Positions 35,292-49,600 of a DNA stretch of 64,000 bases are shown here, in pieces. Source of the DNA: Albula goreensis. Its lineage: Eukaryota > Chordata > Actinopteri > Albuliformes > Albulidae. The notes under the pieces were generated by a model, which was given only the letters and a program-made list of their open reading frames with translations, searched no databases and was not told the origin of the DNA. The position numbers and the translations under genes were made by a program. The stretch is from contig CM040753.1 of NCBI GenBank assembly GCA_022829145.1, forward strand, positions 18,864,384 through 18,928,383. Direction: 5' to 3'. The number at the start of each line of letters is the position of its first letter. The first letter of the stretch is position 1.

Positions 35292-35315
35292 ATGTACCCA
35301 CAGGGACGACACCCG
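35292..35315 (+). CDS. tle2: tle2 coding exon 1 (start codon)
   Basis: Eight codons, MYPQGRHP, in the context GGGAACATGT, followed by the donor CCG/GTAAGT. This short first coding piece ending in phase 0 is the standard TLE arrangement, which decides the start despite the open frame upstream. Confidence 0.93.
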
Positions 35316-38256
35316 GTAAGTGCACTCTTGCCACGGCTAGCTCTGTCTTCAGGAAACACAGGGCTTTCACTGGGGAGTTGGGAGGTTTGTGGTTAGGGGG
35401 GGTGGTTGGTTTGTGGTTAGGCAGAGACAGCGATTCAGTCATAAGGTTTGTGAGAGATACCACCCTCCACCCCCACCCCCAGCATGCGGTAGCCCCCCCC
35501 CACACACCCATCCCCCCATGTTCCGTCCCCTGTGAGCTGTGTCCAGGTGTTCCTGAAAGCCAGTGAAAAGAATACTTTGCATAGAACAGCTCTCTGCACT
35601 TAACTTAAATTTGTTTAGAGCGGGACAAGAAATAGTTAATTCTTTCTATGATCTGCTTGTGAATCCTGAAGTCAATGCAAATCCAGCATTATTCAAAGGA
35701 ATAAAGACCTTTAGACCTGTTTGTGTGAGTAACTGTGTGTGCATGAGCATATTTGGAGGTATGACAGACAAACAGTGCCACTATTTTAGATGAGTAGATT
35801 TGTTGTTGGTTTCCTTTTGAATGGGGTTCAAATGGGTCATTTTTTATTATTATTTTTTTTACAGTAGCTTGCCCTCATTGGAAATTGAATAAGATGTTTT
35901 ATACACAGGAGCATGCCTGAGCATTAGAAAACGAGCCATTTCAATAGGAATCAAGAGGAAGAGAGACTGTGGCTGGGGTGGCATTTAAGACTTACAATGC
36001 AGAATGTTTTCTGTGTTTTTATTTGTTTGACATAAAGTATTGAGGATAGCCCTTGCACTTAAACATTGGCTTTGCCCATTTTTCATTTCTTCACTGCAGC
36101 AGTGCACATCATGTTAAATGGAATAGGTTTTTCTAACACCGGTTTAAATGTTTATTTGTCTGGAGTTGAAACTGGCTCTAAAGGATACTGTGCCTCCATT
36201 ACTGAAAAGTTGACCTTCCAGTCAGAAATATTAATTTTGTGAGAGTTTGACATCGGACATTTTTGAATCTTAACACTTCCTGTGGAGAAAAAAGCACAAT
36301 AGGAGAGAGAAGTTACCTGCTAAGTGGGACAGCTGGATTCCAGCGAGAGAGGCTCTGGAGGCTGCAGCTGATCAATAAAATCTGCTGCCAGAAGAACTTT
36401 ATTTCTGGGGCCTGTTGAAACATGATCTGTACCAGAGATAGAGAGGTGTGAAAGAGGGAAGGTCGGCGATCAGCAAGTGTGTGCGTTTGTTGTGTGGGCC
36501 TGCGTGTTGCGCAAATGCTTGATTGATTGTGTTTGTGTGTATGTGTATGCGTGCGTGTGTGCGAGTGTGTGCGCGTGTGTGTGGGAGGGTGTTTGTGTTG
36601 ACTGTGTTGTCGGGGGCGGGAGGTTATGCTGGAGAATCTGCCACTACTGTACAACAGCTCTCTCCCACTATAGGCGTAAACCAATAACATGTTATTGTGT
36701 GTAATATTTCGCATTGGGTTGTGATGGCTCTGCTCTGGTTCCTATCAGGCGGGTTTGTGCCAGTGTTGAATTAATCCCAGACAGCTGCAGGCCTGCAGTC
36801 AGCTGACACCTGCCTGATGTGTGCACATATCCTTTTTTTTGGACAAGACTTGAAACACAGGAGTCAGATTGTATCCTGTATCTGGGCTCTGACAGCCAGA
36901 ACCCATGTTCTTACCACTATGAGAAGAACCTTACAGGATCCACTTACTTCAGATCAGATTGCAAAGTGAAGCAAATCAAGGGTAAAATGTATTTATCTTT
37001 CTCGCAAATTTCAGTTGGTGTCTAAAATGACTTTGTTCTCTGTGTCGTCTTTGTTCAGTACAAGGCCTATAAAAGGGTTAAGAATGTTTGCACTGCAAAC
37101 AGCTGCAGGACTAGTAATTGGTTCCACTGGATTTTTGTGGTTAGTGTTATCTGAAGCAGAGACTGCTCAGCCAGCTCCCGTGCCAAAAACAATAACAATA
37201 AAAGGAGATTGTTAATGCATTAGCTGCCACGCCTGGAGTTTCCAGAGTTACGAAACTTTCAACGGCTGCAAAATGCCCTCTGAGACAAACTTAAGGCTTG
37301 GTACAGGGATCACTGATGTTCTTCAAATAGCAAGAGGTTCCATGAAACACAGAACCCCCCCATCCCAATCAAGATTGCAAATGTCAGTCTCACTGTTTGA
37401 TTTGGCCTGATTGTCTGCCAGAGACCATTTTGCTCAATGGAAATTAAATTGATTTTTTTTTTACTCACAATCAGTGGAATGAGGGGAGTAACTTTCTGAA
37501 GTTTGTCATAGTTTTTACTTGTCTGTGTCTGTGATTTTTATTGCATGTTAAGTTGGGGTTGGTGGGTGTGGGGAGAGTGGGTGCTGTGGAGTGAGGAAAC
37601 TGAGGCCTTGCCCTTGTAGAATGAGGCTCTCCTGCTTGTAGTATCCACATCATGCCCTCTTTCATAACTTTGGAACTAAGACAGAAAAGAGGAAGTGAAA
37701 GAGTAGAAAGCACAAGAAAAGAGGAATGATTGATTGAGAGGGAGGAAGTGAAAACCGCAGGGCAGCAAAGGTCTTTGATGAACGGCACTAGGAAGAGCTT
37801 GCAAGGCGGGTGGGGTATGGGGGATTGGGGGGAGGGTGAATCTGGGATCAGAAAGAGCCAGAGAAATATTGACAATTCTAAAATGACAAGAGGGAGAAAT
37901 CACGATTATGTTGAAACTGTTGATATCAATATTGAGTGCTGATAATGATTGTATAAAACTATAGCATATTTAAAACGGCATATAGTGCGTGAGGGGGTAT
38001 CTTGCATTGTACAGAAATCTCTAAGTTACTGTATTCGCAGCATGGTCTCTGTTATGTTTTGTTTTTGCCCTTGGGTCTAGGCTGTGCAAGAGAAGTTTTT
38101 GTGCTTGGGACTTGTGCTTTTGTGTTTGGAAGGACTGTTTACTTCGGCACTAAGCTGGCCCTGATCCTCTCAGAAAGGACCCAGGCTGAACTCAGGATGA
38201 ATCTGAGCTCAGGGCTGTGGAGGGAAGAACTAGATAGCTGTCTGTATGTCTGTCTA

Positions 38257-38291
<35 letters not shown>

Positions 38292-38898
38292 GCCTCTATG
38301 TCTCTCTGTCTGTCTGTTAGCAATCTCATCTGTCAGGCTTACAGCTATGTGTGTTCTCACTGCAATCTGTCAGAGTTGGCCAACATTGGGGGACATGCTT
38401 TTCTAATAAACCTATGGTCAGTTACTACCTCTGACAAATCTGACAATGGAGTGGATGGTAAACTGAATGGTAAACCACCCAAGCTCATCAAACTCAATGT
38501 CAGAAGTCTGCTGGTACCAATCAGCTAGCTGGATAATGTGGCCAGAAAAATGAATGAAATTCTCTGTACACTTTATGAGAGATTTAGCATCTGAAGACAA
38601 GACTAGTCTGACAATGAGAGGCAGCATTGAGATAGAAGTGCCACTGACAATGAAAAAGCTACACACAGCAGCGCACAAGAAGAAAAATGTGTCCAAAAAG
38701 CACTCGCTTTTAATTTGTGTTGATCCAGGAGCATTTTAGATGAAAAGTTATTGATCAGTGTAATGCTAATTTAGATGATAACAAAGCTAGCAAAAAAGTA
38801 TATAGCTCTAACTTTGCTTCAACATAAGCATAAATTTAAAGCACTCTTGACAGTAGAGTTCATGCATTTTTGTGTGTATGTTTGTGTTTGCAAATGAA

Positions 38899-38937
<39 letters not shown>

Positions 38938-41900
38938 ACGCACATACATGCACATTTATCTTCTCTTCAAATGGATAAAGTGCATTTTTACATGTGAGAT
39001 ATTTGGTGCCAAATGTAGATTTCCATAAACCTGACCCTGATTTTTTTTTATTGTTACCTCTGCCATGGCAAATTTAGCAGGACCCCAGCCCCCCCCCACC
39101 TGCCCCAGCCACACATGTACACACCCCTGTCCCCTCTCCTGGAATGTGAGACATGTAGTACAATAGGAGACTCCTGGATATCTTGTGTGGGGAAACTATT
39201 CTGGGACTGAATGGGTACCACTCTGTTTTGATGGTCATGTAACAGCGGGATCTCTGGCTCCAGCCCCCACATATGTGCCATTAATGGAGGGAAAGGAAGA
39301 GAGTGTGTGGGTGTGTGAGTGCCTTGTTTATGCGTATGTGTGGTTCTGTATTAATCTGTATTTTGGTTGTTTGTATGTCGATGAAATACCGAAAAGCACC
39401 AAAGCAGCATTCAGCTTGACAACAGCCCAGTGTTTAGTTACCAGCACTGCTTGATACCATTTTACAGAACAACATCTAACTCATTTATAAAACACCCACT
39501 GAGGTGGACAGATGTCAGTCTGAGACAGGCCTTTTAAATCCCAGCTCTGAAATTCTACTTAGAGATCTTGCCAAAAAAACACCCAAAATAACCACTGATG
39601 ATTTACACATTTGATCATGGTTTTGATCGAGTCCAGCCCTTTTCGTGACCAATCCACCATTTCTCTTTTAATTCCTCACTTTTTCCAACTTTAATGGAAT
39701 TGCGTGTGTAAACAGCCCAGGGTGAAATTCCCCAGTGTACTTACGTGTTAGCATCTGAAGAAAAGGACTCCTCAGATTCACCAAAAAAAATTTGTCTTCA
39801 CTATTTTTATATTTGCAAATACGATACCAATCACATATTGCCTCTACCATCAGAGGAACATGGAGCCAACATATGAGTTCATGAACCCACAAGTGCCTTA
39901 TCCAGCAAGTGAGATTGCAGTGATTGAAATGTAGTGTGTTTATGATTGAATGTCCCAGCCACTGGCTGTTTAGTGCACCCAAAGGAACCTCCTAAACCCA
40001 CATTTCTAAACCCACATTTCTAACTGCCTCATGAGGTCCCTTCCATTGTGAACTGGCTTCATTATTAGTGACTAGCAGGTTGGGGTATGCTGGGTCTGAA
40101 TTGCACACCTAAATCATGGCTCAGGCCTAGCTAAGACAGGTCGTAGGATGTTGTTTGCGGACAGCAGAGATTTGGACTCCCCATTCTCTGTGTAGTAATC
40201 AAGCTAAGGCCAGGTGGACTAATGGAAATGGTGACATAAGGTCACATGGCACATTGTGTCGGCTTATTGTATTTGAGCCGTCAAAAACAAGGAGAGGGTG
40301 TGAAGGCTATGGAGGGGCTGAGGCTACTCCAGTGCATGGATGGGCCCCACGGTTCAGTGTTAAACTCGGACAGTGCCATAGCTGACCATGGCTTCTAGCC
40401 CAACCAGGTGTTAACCATTATGGAGGAATTCAGCAGCCAATGATATCTCACAATACTCACAAGCCTGCCTGCACAGATTACACATGAATCTTTCTCCAAC
40501 ATTCATCTCATTTCTGACCTGTGGAGTGTGGGGTGAAAAGAAGGGGCAGCTGATGTCACATGTTTTGGGGGAAAATGTGTACTTGTCTTTTGGATAGCAG
40601 AGGTTCTAATATTGAGCATGTCTTACTGGTAATCACAATATGGACAAATAGGGCAAATAAAAAGACACTGTTGGGTTAATGGTGTGGCTTATTTAAGTGT
40701 GGGAGGAGGTTAGGCCAGTAACAAAATATAAGAAGTGCTTTACAGAATTCTAGACAACTCATAATTTATACAATTGTAGCTGATGTTTTTGGGCTAAAAA
40801 AGAGAACAGGGGGACATGAAAATTGGATACGAGGCGACCCCAAATACTCTTCAGCAGCTGCCACCTTCAGTTCCCCTCCCAGTACCTGCAGAAGCAGCAG
40901 CTGGAGCAACTTCACTCACAAGCATGCTCCTATGCAAGCAAATACGTCTCATTTGGTATTCCAGCGACATCGACCTCTCTGTTGTGAATAACACCCGCAC
41001 AATGCCTCTCGTGGCTACTGTTTCATACTGCCCAATTGGGGGTTGGTTATTAGTTATTGCAGGAAATAAGTCTGGGTGATGTGTTGTTTATATTACACAG
41101 AGCTGGATAGAGTTTGAAGGGACCTGAGTACTATTGTCAAGAAGAATATAGTGGCAAAATAAAACTATACTGGTAAAAATATTTTCTGTAATGAAACAGG
41201 GGATGCGGTGTTCCTGTTGCACAGCTCATTATTTGAGGAGGGCAGATGCAAGAACATTTTAAATCCATAAAGGAAATGTTTGTTTTGGGGTTTGGAATGC
41301 ACTGCTTTTAATACATTCCAGACTCTCCAAAGGTATTACGGTGCAAGACTGAATAACAAGAGCTGGCCAGTCTGCCCATTTAGGTTATTTATCTGTGATA
41401 CTGAGAGTATCCAGTAATGTGTCCAAAGCTGGACCCAGGGCCACCTGCATGATTTGACATCTTGGTACGCAAAATATGCTGGCAATGCTAATGTAAGTGG
41501 TGGAGTTCTTTGAGGGAAAAATTGTATTTTATGCATTATATTTACTTTTCCCCTATACTTATACTTGGATTCAGTTCCAACTAATCAGGTGTTAGAATGC
41601 AGAACGGCATTCAAACGGTCACCAAAGGCCAGAAATTATTTAATTTAGTCTGACAGTGCTAGAAACTGTAATATTAGAAAACAAAAAAATCCCCAATCCC
41701 TAATGCTATGTATAGCATGCCCTGGCATTCTGCTGCAGACGCCACTGCTTGGACCCAAAGGTCTCTGCCTCTGCTATGTGCCCGTGTGTTGACAATGGTT
41801 CTCTGTGTTAGAAATACTACCTGATATCAGTGTGGAATTTTCATCTAATCTGATTTCCACCTATGACACTTAATACAAATTCAAATGACTAAGTCAGCAT

Positions 41901-43657
41901 GGCAACTGGCACCCAAAAGCAGGAAAAAACATGAAGCTCTAACTTGATAATGTCATGTTGTTTGAGCTGGTGAACTGCAGAGAGACGGTCTCATGAACTC
42001 TGCCAGTCAACCAGGTGTTTTTTTTTTATTATAATTTACCTCTCCATTTTTGCCATACGTGTACGTGTCAGTATCCGTATGGATTCAGTCAGCAATGCTC
42101 AACTGTTTCTGTAGTTTGACTATGTGCTGAACTTCTACATACTACCTTCTTTAATGGCCAAATGACTTGGCATTTTCACTGATTTTAGGAAAGTATTTGA
42201 TATGGTTAACAACATGCCTCCATAGTTAAAACTGTGACACTGTAATTTGTCATCTCAATGCATTTCTTTAATTTAAATTAATTGGGTGTGATCTGTGTTT
42301 GAGGGAGTTTATATTAAATCTTTGTCCCTGTGCCATTTGAGTCCTACTTGGCTCCTTACTGGGACTATTCTTTTATATATTAACTTACCCACAGCTTGTC
42401 CAAACATTCTCTGTGTGTCATATGCTGACAGTACTGTTATACTTGCATCAGAGAAAAATACAGAACATATTACTTAATCGGGGCATTTGTACGTTCCATA
42501 CATGGATCAAGCACAATAATTTTACCTGAATGAAATCTGAAGGAATATGTTTTAATCATCACACATTTTCCTACACCTTAGACAATTTTAATTACAAATG
42601 AATCCCTCACTGAAACATTCCAATACAAATGCCTTGGCATTATCCTTTATACTCATCTGTCATAAAAATACCTTATAGATAAATTAACATTAGCCATTGA
42701 AGAAAAATCTTCTGTCTTTGAAACCCTCCATCGCTCACTCTGTCAATACAGTTGCCTACTTACACTCAGTATATTTTTAATCTATATACTCCTTTCTGGA
42801 ATTCCATTAGCACCTTTAAACATCAGCAGAAATACTTATATCTTCATACTAACCAAATATGTTGCCATTGAGTATCCCGTCAAGGATTCTTCTCTCTGTT
42901 TCCTTCTTGTCTCTCTCATTCTCTTTGCAATTCCTTTGTCAAACTTTTGTCATTTCTCAAGCGGTTTTCTTCGATCAAGATTTTGTAATCACACCTTTTC
43001 AAAGTTCTCAAGTTCAAATGAGCTTTTCCCCCATACTCTCCAGGACACAAACCACTGAAATCCAAACTTTCTGCATTGAGCCCAATACTATGTTTTGAAT
43101 TATTTAACATAAAACTTTCTTGTGAAAATAAAAATGAAAGTATGGCAAACTAATCAATATGCTTGGTAGCAGTAGAAATGGATGGCGTGTCAGTGAGAAG
43201 TTGACCTATATGTTGCTGCTGCTGTGTATGCCTGCAGGCTCATTATCTGATCACCTGTTGACTTTGTGCTCCTCTGATGGCATGGACGTCTGTGATTTCT
43301 GTCACATCTGCAGTGTGTGAAAAGGTGAGAGCTTGTTGCCAAGTGAACCACATACGTGGCCTCTTCCTCTGGAGCCTTTGGGAGAGGGGTGCTCAGCGGG
43401 GGTGATAACTTAGCTTATCTTGAGTGAGAATAAGGGAAAAGAGGGTAGGGAAACTATTTTGCATGAAGCATTTGACCCCAGGTCTGTACATACTGTAGCA
43501 TGTGATCCGAAACGGCGATCATTGAGATTGCATAGCTTAGTAGATATGTCAGGGAGGAGAGAGAGACACAAGCCCCCGGCAGTTACGGAGGGCTGCAGCA
43601 GTGAGCGTGAAGGTTTTGGGGTGGGGATGGGAGGGGCTGAGAGGGTTGTTGGCCTTG

Positions 43658-43688
<31 letters not shown>

Positions 43689-46600
43689 TGCAGCACACAC
43701 ACAGCCTCTCCTGGGATCACACTGACACTTCTCTCCCTCCCACACTCCCCCCATCTATTCATGCGCTTTTTCTAAATATTTCACCAGCAAATGATTATTT
43801 CATGCGGTTCTGATGTCTCTGTCCCTGGCTCATCTCAGAAACTGCGCAGAGAAAGAAGAAAAAAAGTGCCACAGATGGGCTGAGGAAGCGCTCACCGCCT
43901 CCCCTGTTTCCACGTATGAACACCTCTGAGTATGCGCCGAAGCATCACAAACGGCAGTCAAAACATCAGCCTATTGAATAGCAGCATTGATTGCAGCTAG
44001 TGAACTTTTGCCCTAGCCCCCCACCCCTTCCAATTATATTATTGTGTTATATTTTCATACAAACAGCCAAAAAAGTCTGAACACTGCTTTTGACACTTAG
44101 CACCTACAGAAAAAAGCAGTGGTCAAAATGTTTGCCCATTGCATGTCAGCACCATTTTAGCTGGTAAATGTTGTCCCCTTTTTTCTCTCATATTGCTGTT
44201 TTGCTGTTGGATCACTTCATGCAATCTTTCTCTGACGCCCCCTGTAGATAATCCCTTTTAAATCTGCGCTTGCTGGCTATGTGCTCCTCTAAATTGTGAT
44301 TGACTGGCAATTCCACATGGCTCCCTCTCTGCTTCCACCCGCTCCTAGATTAATCAGATCTGTTTTTAGGATACCCCATGCTGCCCAGACAACCAATTTC
44401 AATGCAGAGATTCTTGTGTGGGTGGGTCTTCCTGCCACTGTTTGCCCACAGTGGTGCTTCCTCTGCATCTGTCATCCACACTGGACTGTTTGTTTGATGG
44501 TTCTGTTCTTTTGATGCCTCTCAGTCATAAATGGATTATGACATGGTGGTGGGAAAAACACCAATATTTAGGCTCTTGATTTGAATAATGTCTTTAATTA
44601 AGTAATTGAATCCTGAGTTAGAATGGACAATGGGAACACCTCTGTAGGCATCTCTTACCTGATTAGTGCATTCTTTTACTGAAGGGAAAATGGGTCTTAG
44701 AGGCTGTAGATCATCCTCTTAGCTGATGTTCTGGACACTTGTGGAACAATGAACAATGTTAATGGAAGAGAAATGTGTGGAACAAACTGAAGCTGTAGAG
44801 ACTGGTGGAGTCTACTATTCTGTCTTAAGCAGGAGGGGTGTGCTTTGGGAGGGGGTGCCTCTGCTAGGTCAGTGTGGTGTGAATCAAGGTCAGTGGGGCT
44901 ACAGTATAGACAACCCCCCATGCCCCCCCCATCTCTCTTCTCTGAGCCTGTCCAAGCAGCAGTATGAGCCTGCAGCTTAATTACTCGAAAAGCCTGCAGA
45001 GTGTCTGACCTCCACCGTTAGCCTAATTGAAATTTAATTGAATTTTGCTTGTCTAGACTAATTAAGCTCCTACTGAAACCGGCAATCCTTCAACCGCAGA
45101 GTGCCTAGCCACTGGACGTTAACTCTGCCTCTTCCCAATCCCCCAAAAAAAAAAAAAAAAAAACACACACACACATTTACAGTGAAAGAAAGGAAAATGA
45201 AGCTGTTCTGGATGAAGGTTAATGGGTGGGTGGGAGGTCAAAGGGGCTGTCTGTGGTGAACCATTTTGGGAGAGACGTTGGGAGAGAGGTAGTGATGTTG
45301 TATTGGAAGAAACAGGCCAAAAAAGAACACTGGAGAGAGATTTACGGAAAGAGTAAAGAGTTTACTTTTTAATAACAGCAGAGATAAAATCAGCCCAGTG
45401 TGGTTTAGAGGTCATCTCAGTCAGAAGCTCTCACTCCCATAGCTTTCACATGTTTTTAACAGAAGGTTGAATCCCAACGCTACCCAACTCAAGAATGAAT
45501 GACACCCTTTCAAAAGATGAGCAAAGAGGCTAAAAATAACATTTTAATGAATAACTGCCTTGTGTAGCATTTTCCCCTGTCATATGTGACTTACACAGCA
45601 TATATTTTTACATGCACCCGTTTATACAGATAGATGGAAACTTTCTTCACCTGGGATTGCTGTTAGATACTGTAATCAATCATATTCAATAGCTATGCTT
45701 TTTAGCTAGCAGAAGTATGTCAACCAAGGTAAGCTATTCTTAATTGACAAAGCAAAAAACTGGCTCTGATATTTCCCTTTTCTTCTACCCATTGTCGTTG
45801 TCTCTTGTTTTATTTTTCAAAGACCTGATTGGCTTATTATTTTAATTGTTTGGATCTTTAAGATATGTTTCCAAGGAATCCTGTCAGTTTATGGGCAGCT
45901 TTGAGCAGTGTGAACACGTTATTAGGGTTACAGAGATGCCTGGTCAACTTTCAGAGGTCACTTTACATACATAGGTATGCTGCACAGGTCAGAATTTAGT
46001 GTGAAGTGCAACAAGAGAGTTCCATACAAGTGAGTGTTCAAAAATATCATAGAAGTGGATAACAATTCATGATATCACCTGAATTCTTCAAATCTCAGGC
46101 CAAATGTACAACCAGGCTGTTCTAACAAAAGATGAAGCATTGGCCAGGGACCACTGTAAGCAAAAGTGGCAGTCTGCCAAACCTTGTATGGATATTGTAT
46201 AAAACTTTACCCTATTTAACCCAAAATGGAAATAAAACCGAATCTGTACTGCTTTCTGTGTATTTCCAAGCATATATAATCTGCCTTTTACATAAACACT
46301 TCAGCCTACAGTTATTTTAAAAAGACACAATAAACATACTTCAAAAAGATCCAGGAATATCAAGCAGTGAAATTCCCCCAGGCTAAAAATCATAATTTCT
46401 ATAATTTCTAGAAAATCGCAATGTTAATTTGCTCATTTTAATGTTTTAGTTTGTTAATTGTGCATGATAGTGCTTGAAGTTCCCTTATTTTGTGCTCTGT
46501 AGAATATTAGAAATAAAAACTGAGGTTTTCCAAATGTAGAGGGAAAGAATGTTCATTGTTGACATTGAGGTTAATATCAGACTTTTTCAGTAACCAAAAT

Positions 46601-49600
46601 CATTGGAAAGCAAGTTAAGGTAGCAGCTGTGAAGTTGAGAGGGGCATGAGGAGGGACTGTACAGGAAAGGAATTATTTTTATTTTTAAACCGGGTTTGTT
46701 GCTGAGGATAGCCTTGTTTGTCAGTACATGATACCAGGTGTGGTTACGCTGTGATGTATATCCCTCCAACCTCCTGGTGCTTAATTTGCTAATAAATCTT
46801 CAATTAGTTTCTTCCTTTAATTGGATCACAGGCTCTTTTGTGGGTGGGGTTCCAATCGGACATGGCCATTTAACACAGGTCAAACATAGATTTAAAGCAT
46901 GATGCTGACCGAAAATCAGATCGGAGGAAACTCTTGAGCATGAGTGTAAAGCCTCATTCCTTGAGGGCAGGGGAGTCTACTAGTTGCTGATGTGTTTTAG
47001 CAATAACGTGCTTTATTTAACTAACTAACTTAATTAGCTAAAATATGCACACACCTTACCCCCAAGCCCTTAATTGGCTAATGATATATAGGCTGTCAGA
47101 TGTAGGGAATGACACAAGGTTAGATATAAAGGAGCATTTTTGTGTGACTTTGACCAGTTAAACCAGGGTTAACACTCCTACTCTTTTAAATAGTGCTGAG
47201 GAATCTTTAATAACCACAATGAGTCAGAGCCTTGACAATGGTTCATCCAAAGGACAGCACCACAGCACACTCTACAGTGCAGTACCTGGCTTTGGAGTTC
47301 TGTTTGGTCCAGAGTTCCCCCTACTGGCCCACTAACAACTCCTCCAGGGACAACTTAGTTTTCCCAGGAGATCTGCTGTCCAAGTACTAACCAAGCTCAC
47401 ACCTCTGTAGCTTCAACAGTTTGCTATGAGGTAGATTCCTGGTGGTATGGCTACTAGCATAATGCTGGTGACTCTGGTGATACTGAATCCTCTCTCTCCA
47501 CTGTGTCCCATTCCTCAGGTCCCACTGCAACCTGGCCAGTCTTTCAAGTTCACAGTCCTGGAGACCTTGGACCGCATCAAGGAGGAGTTCCAGTTCCTCC
47601 AGGCCCAGTACCACAGGTAGGCCCCAATGCAAACTGGTCTGAATCAACCTATTTCAATGGTCTAGTTTCATGAATGATGATGTTGTATCTTTGCAGCACG
47701 GTAAAGTTGCTGCTCTCTGCAGCAAGGAAGAGTTTGGTTCCCATGTCTGACAAATCAGTTCTTGGCCACCTCCTAAATCCACCTGCCAACTGCACATCCC
47801 CTGCACACATACAGAGTAAAACTTTCTATGCATTTATTTCTTTTTTACTGAGTTTTAACTGAATCATTGATACATTTTCACAGACAGAATAAAAGCTGAG
47901 AGAATGAGTTGGACGTTTTGTCATCTAAATCTGAAAGTCATCAGTTAAAGCTAAACTGCTAGTTGATGCACTGGGATAATTGTGCCAGACCCTCAGCAGA
48001 TAAGACAACTGTCACTGTATTCAGCCCCTGAGTATCTTTCCATTCTTCCTGACTCAGCTGCACTGTTCCCTTGAAGTGAGTCCGCCTCCGAATCATTACT
48101 CTTCATTATATGTTTTGGAGATGCCAGAGAAGGACTTAGAGTACAGCAGTGCTAACAGAGCAACATGTTCCCTTGGACTGAGCCCAAACGTTGTGATGTC
48201 CACATGCATAATTGATAACAGTATGAAAACTGACATGCTCCCATTGGAAGTGGGTGGTCTTCCTGTCTGTGTTTTATTTGTCATGTTTGTGACAGAGTTT
48301 TCATTGATAGGTAAATTTAGAAAAAATTTAGCAACTCAGTTAAATGCAGTAAATGTAAGACCCAAGGGCGAAAATGTCATTTCATTGTTGGGGAGGACCA
48401 TAGTTTGTCAAGGCATTTTTTTTTTTTTTTGGGGGTACAATATGGGTGTGTAAAATTTCAAGGAAGCTTCCTATTACCTTGGTATCTTAGAACATCCCTT
48501 GTTAGATAACGGTTTTCTAAAAAGGCATCCTAATTTAATACAACCTAATGCGATGACATGGACTCAACAGTCTCCATGGTGAATACATCAGCTATCTCAC
48601 ACTCCTTTTGACTTCTGATTAAAAATTGTTCATTTAACCTCACAAAAGCAAAAAAGACTACTGTCAAACTAGCATCTGATAGCTAATTAGCAAAATAACT
48701 ACCAAGCCAGCTTCAGGAGCTTAACTAGTGAAACCAGCTTCCATTGCTTAGCAACTTACTGAGGGAAAAAGTCCGATACTTTATACATTTTGGACTTAGC
48801 TACCCTGATAGTTGTACTCGTAAATTCAATCTGCTCATAGTATACAGTTGAAATAAAAGCATCAAGCCTCTCATAAGTTGCTAGAGGTAATGTTAGTGTT
48901 TTGAGATATAATTCAGTGGAGTGACAAAAATGCATTAAGGAAACAAATGTGTTCTGTTCTAAGGATCCATAGAAGTTACGTGCTGTATAACCCAGCTCTT
49001 CAGATTGAAGCTGACATTACTATCTTGACTAGGATACTTGCTGGATGTCAAGCATTGACGGACTGCACGCAAAGTCGATTAGCCAAGCTATATGATGGCC
49101 AGCTGGGTCAAACCATTGTTAACCAGGTGGTGACCACATTTTTTAAGTGTAAAAAATGTTTTGTTTGCACTGTCTTCACACATTATGTATCAGGTTAAAT
49201 GTATATGTATATGGGGTGCCAAATGTGACATAAGATGCAATTTTTTTTATCATGCATTTTTTTCCACATTTAACTGAAATATTCCCTTTTTTCCTCACAT
49301 TTAAGTGAAGGAATATCACTTTTTCCTACATTTATGATGTTGGAAACAACAAATGTAAATATATAATTCTAATATTCTAAATGTAAATATTGAAGACAAA
49401 AATAAATATATAAGATAAATGTTTTATTATTTAGTAGTTTTTGGCATTTGGTGAATGAACATTTAGCTAAAGGTATGAAACATTTAGCAAATATTTTTTC
49501 CCTTAAATGTTGCAAAGATATAACAAATGTTTAAAACATTTAGTAAAAGTGTCATACATATATGCAAATATTTTATACATCAACCAAATGTATTAAACAT

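Larger units (their letters stand above)
35316..47518 (+). other. tle2: tle2 intron 1
   Basis: A 12.2-kb intron. Contents: TG-rich stretch 36475-36600, (TCTG)n at 38238-38320, TG run 38904-38936, a LINE reverse-transcriptase remnant at about 42030-43090, (GCCT)8 at 43657-43688, and an A19 run near 45146-45164. Other parts show no gene. AT-rich enhancer-like patches occur (for example 45000-45120), but function cannot be inferred from sequence alone. Confidence 0.7.

Noticed and set aside
34733..35359. 208-codon minus-strand frame opposite the tle2 leader
   Set aside because: It lies antisense to the GC-rich leader and first coding exon, is Pro/Ser-rich by composition, and matches no family.
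38420..38530. [10 protein letters not shown] phrase resembling the start of a LINE endonuclease region
   Set aside because: Only about ten residues match and no further endonuclease or RT motifs follow on this strand.
39995..40025. Two adjacent copies of TAAACCCACATTTC
   Set aside because: A simple 14-bp duplication; too small to interpret.
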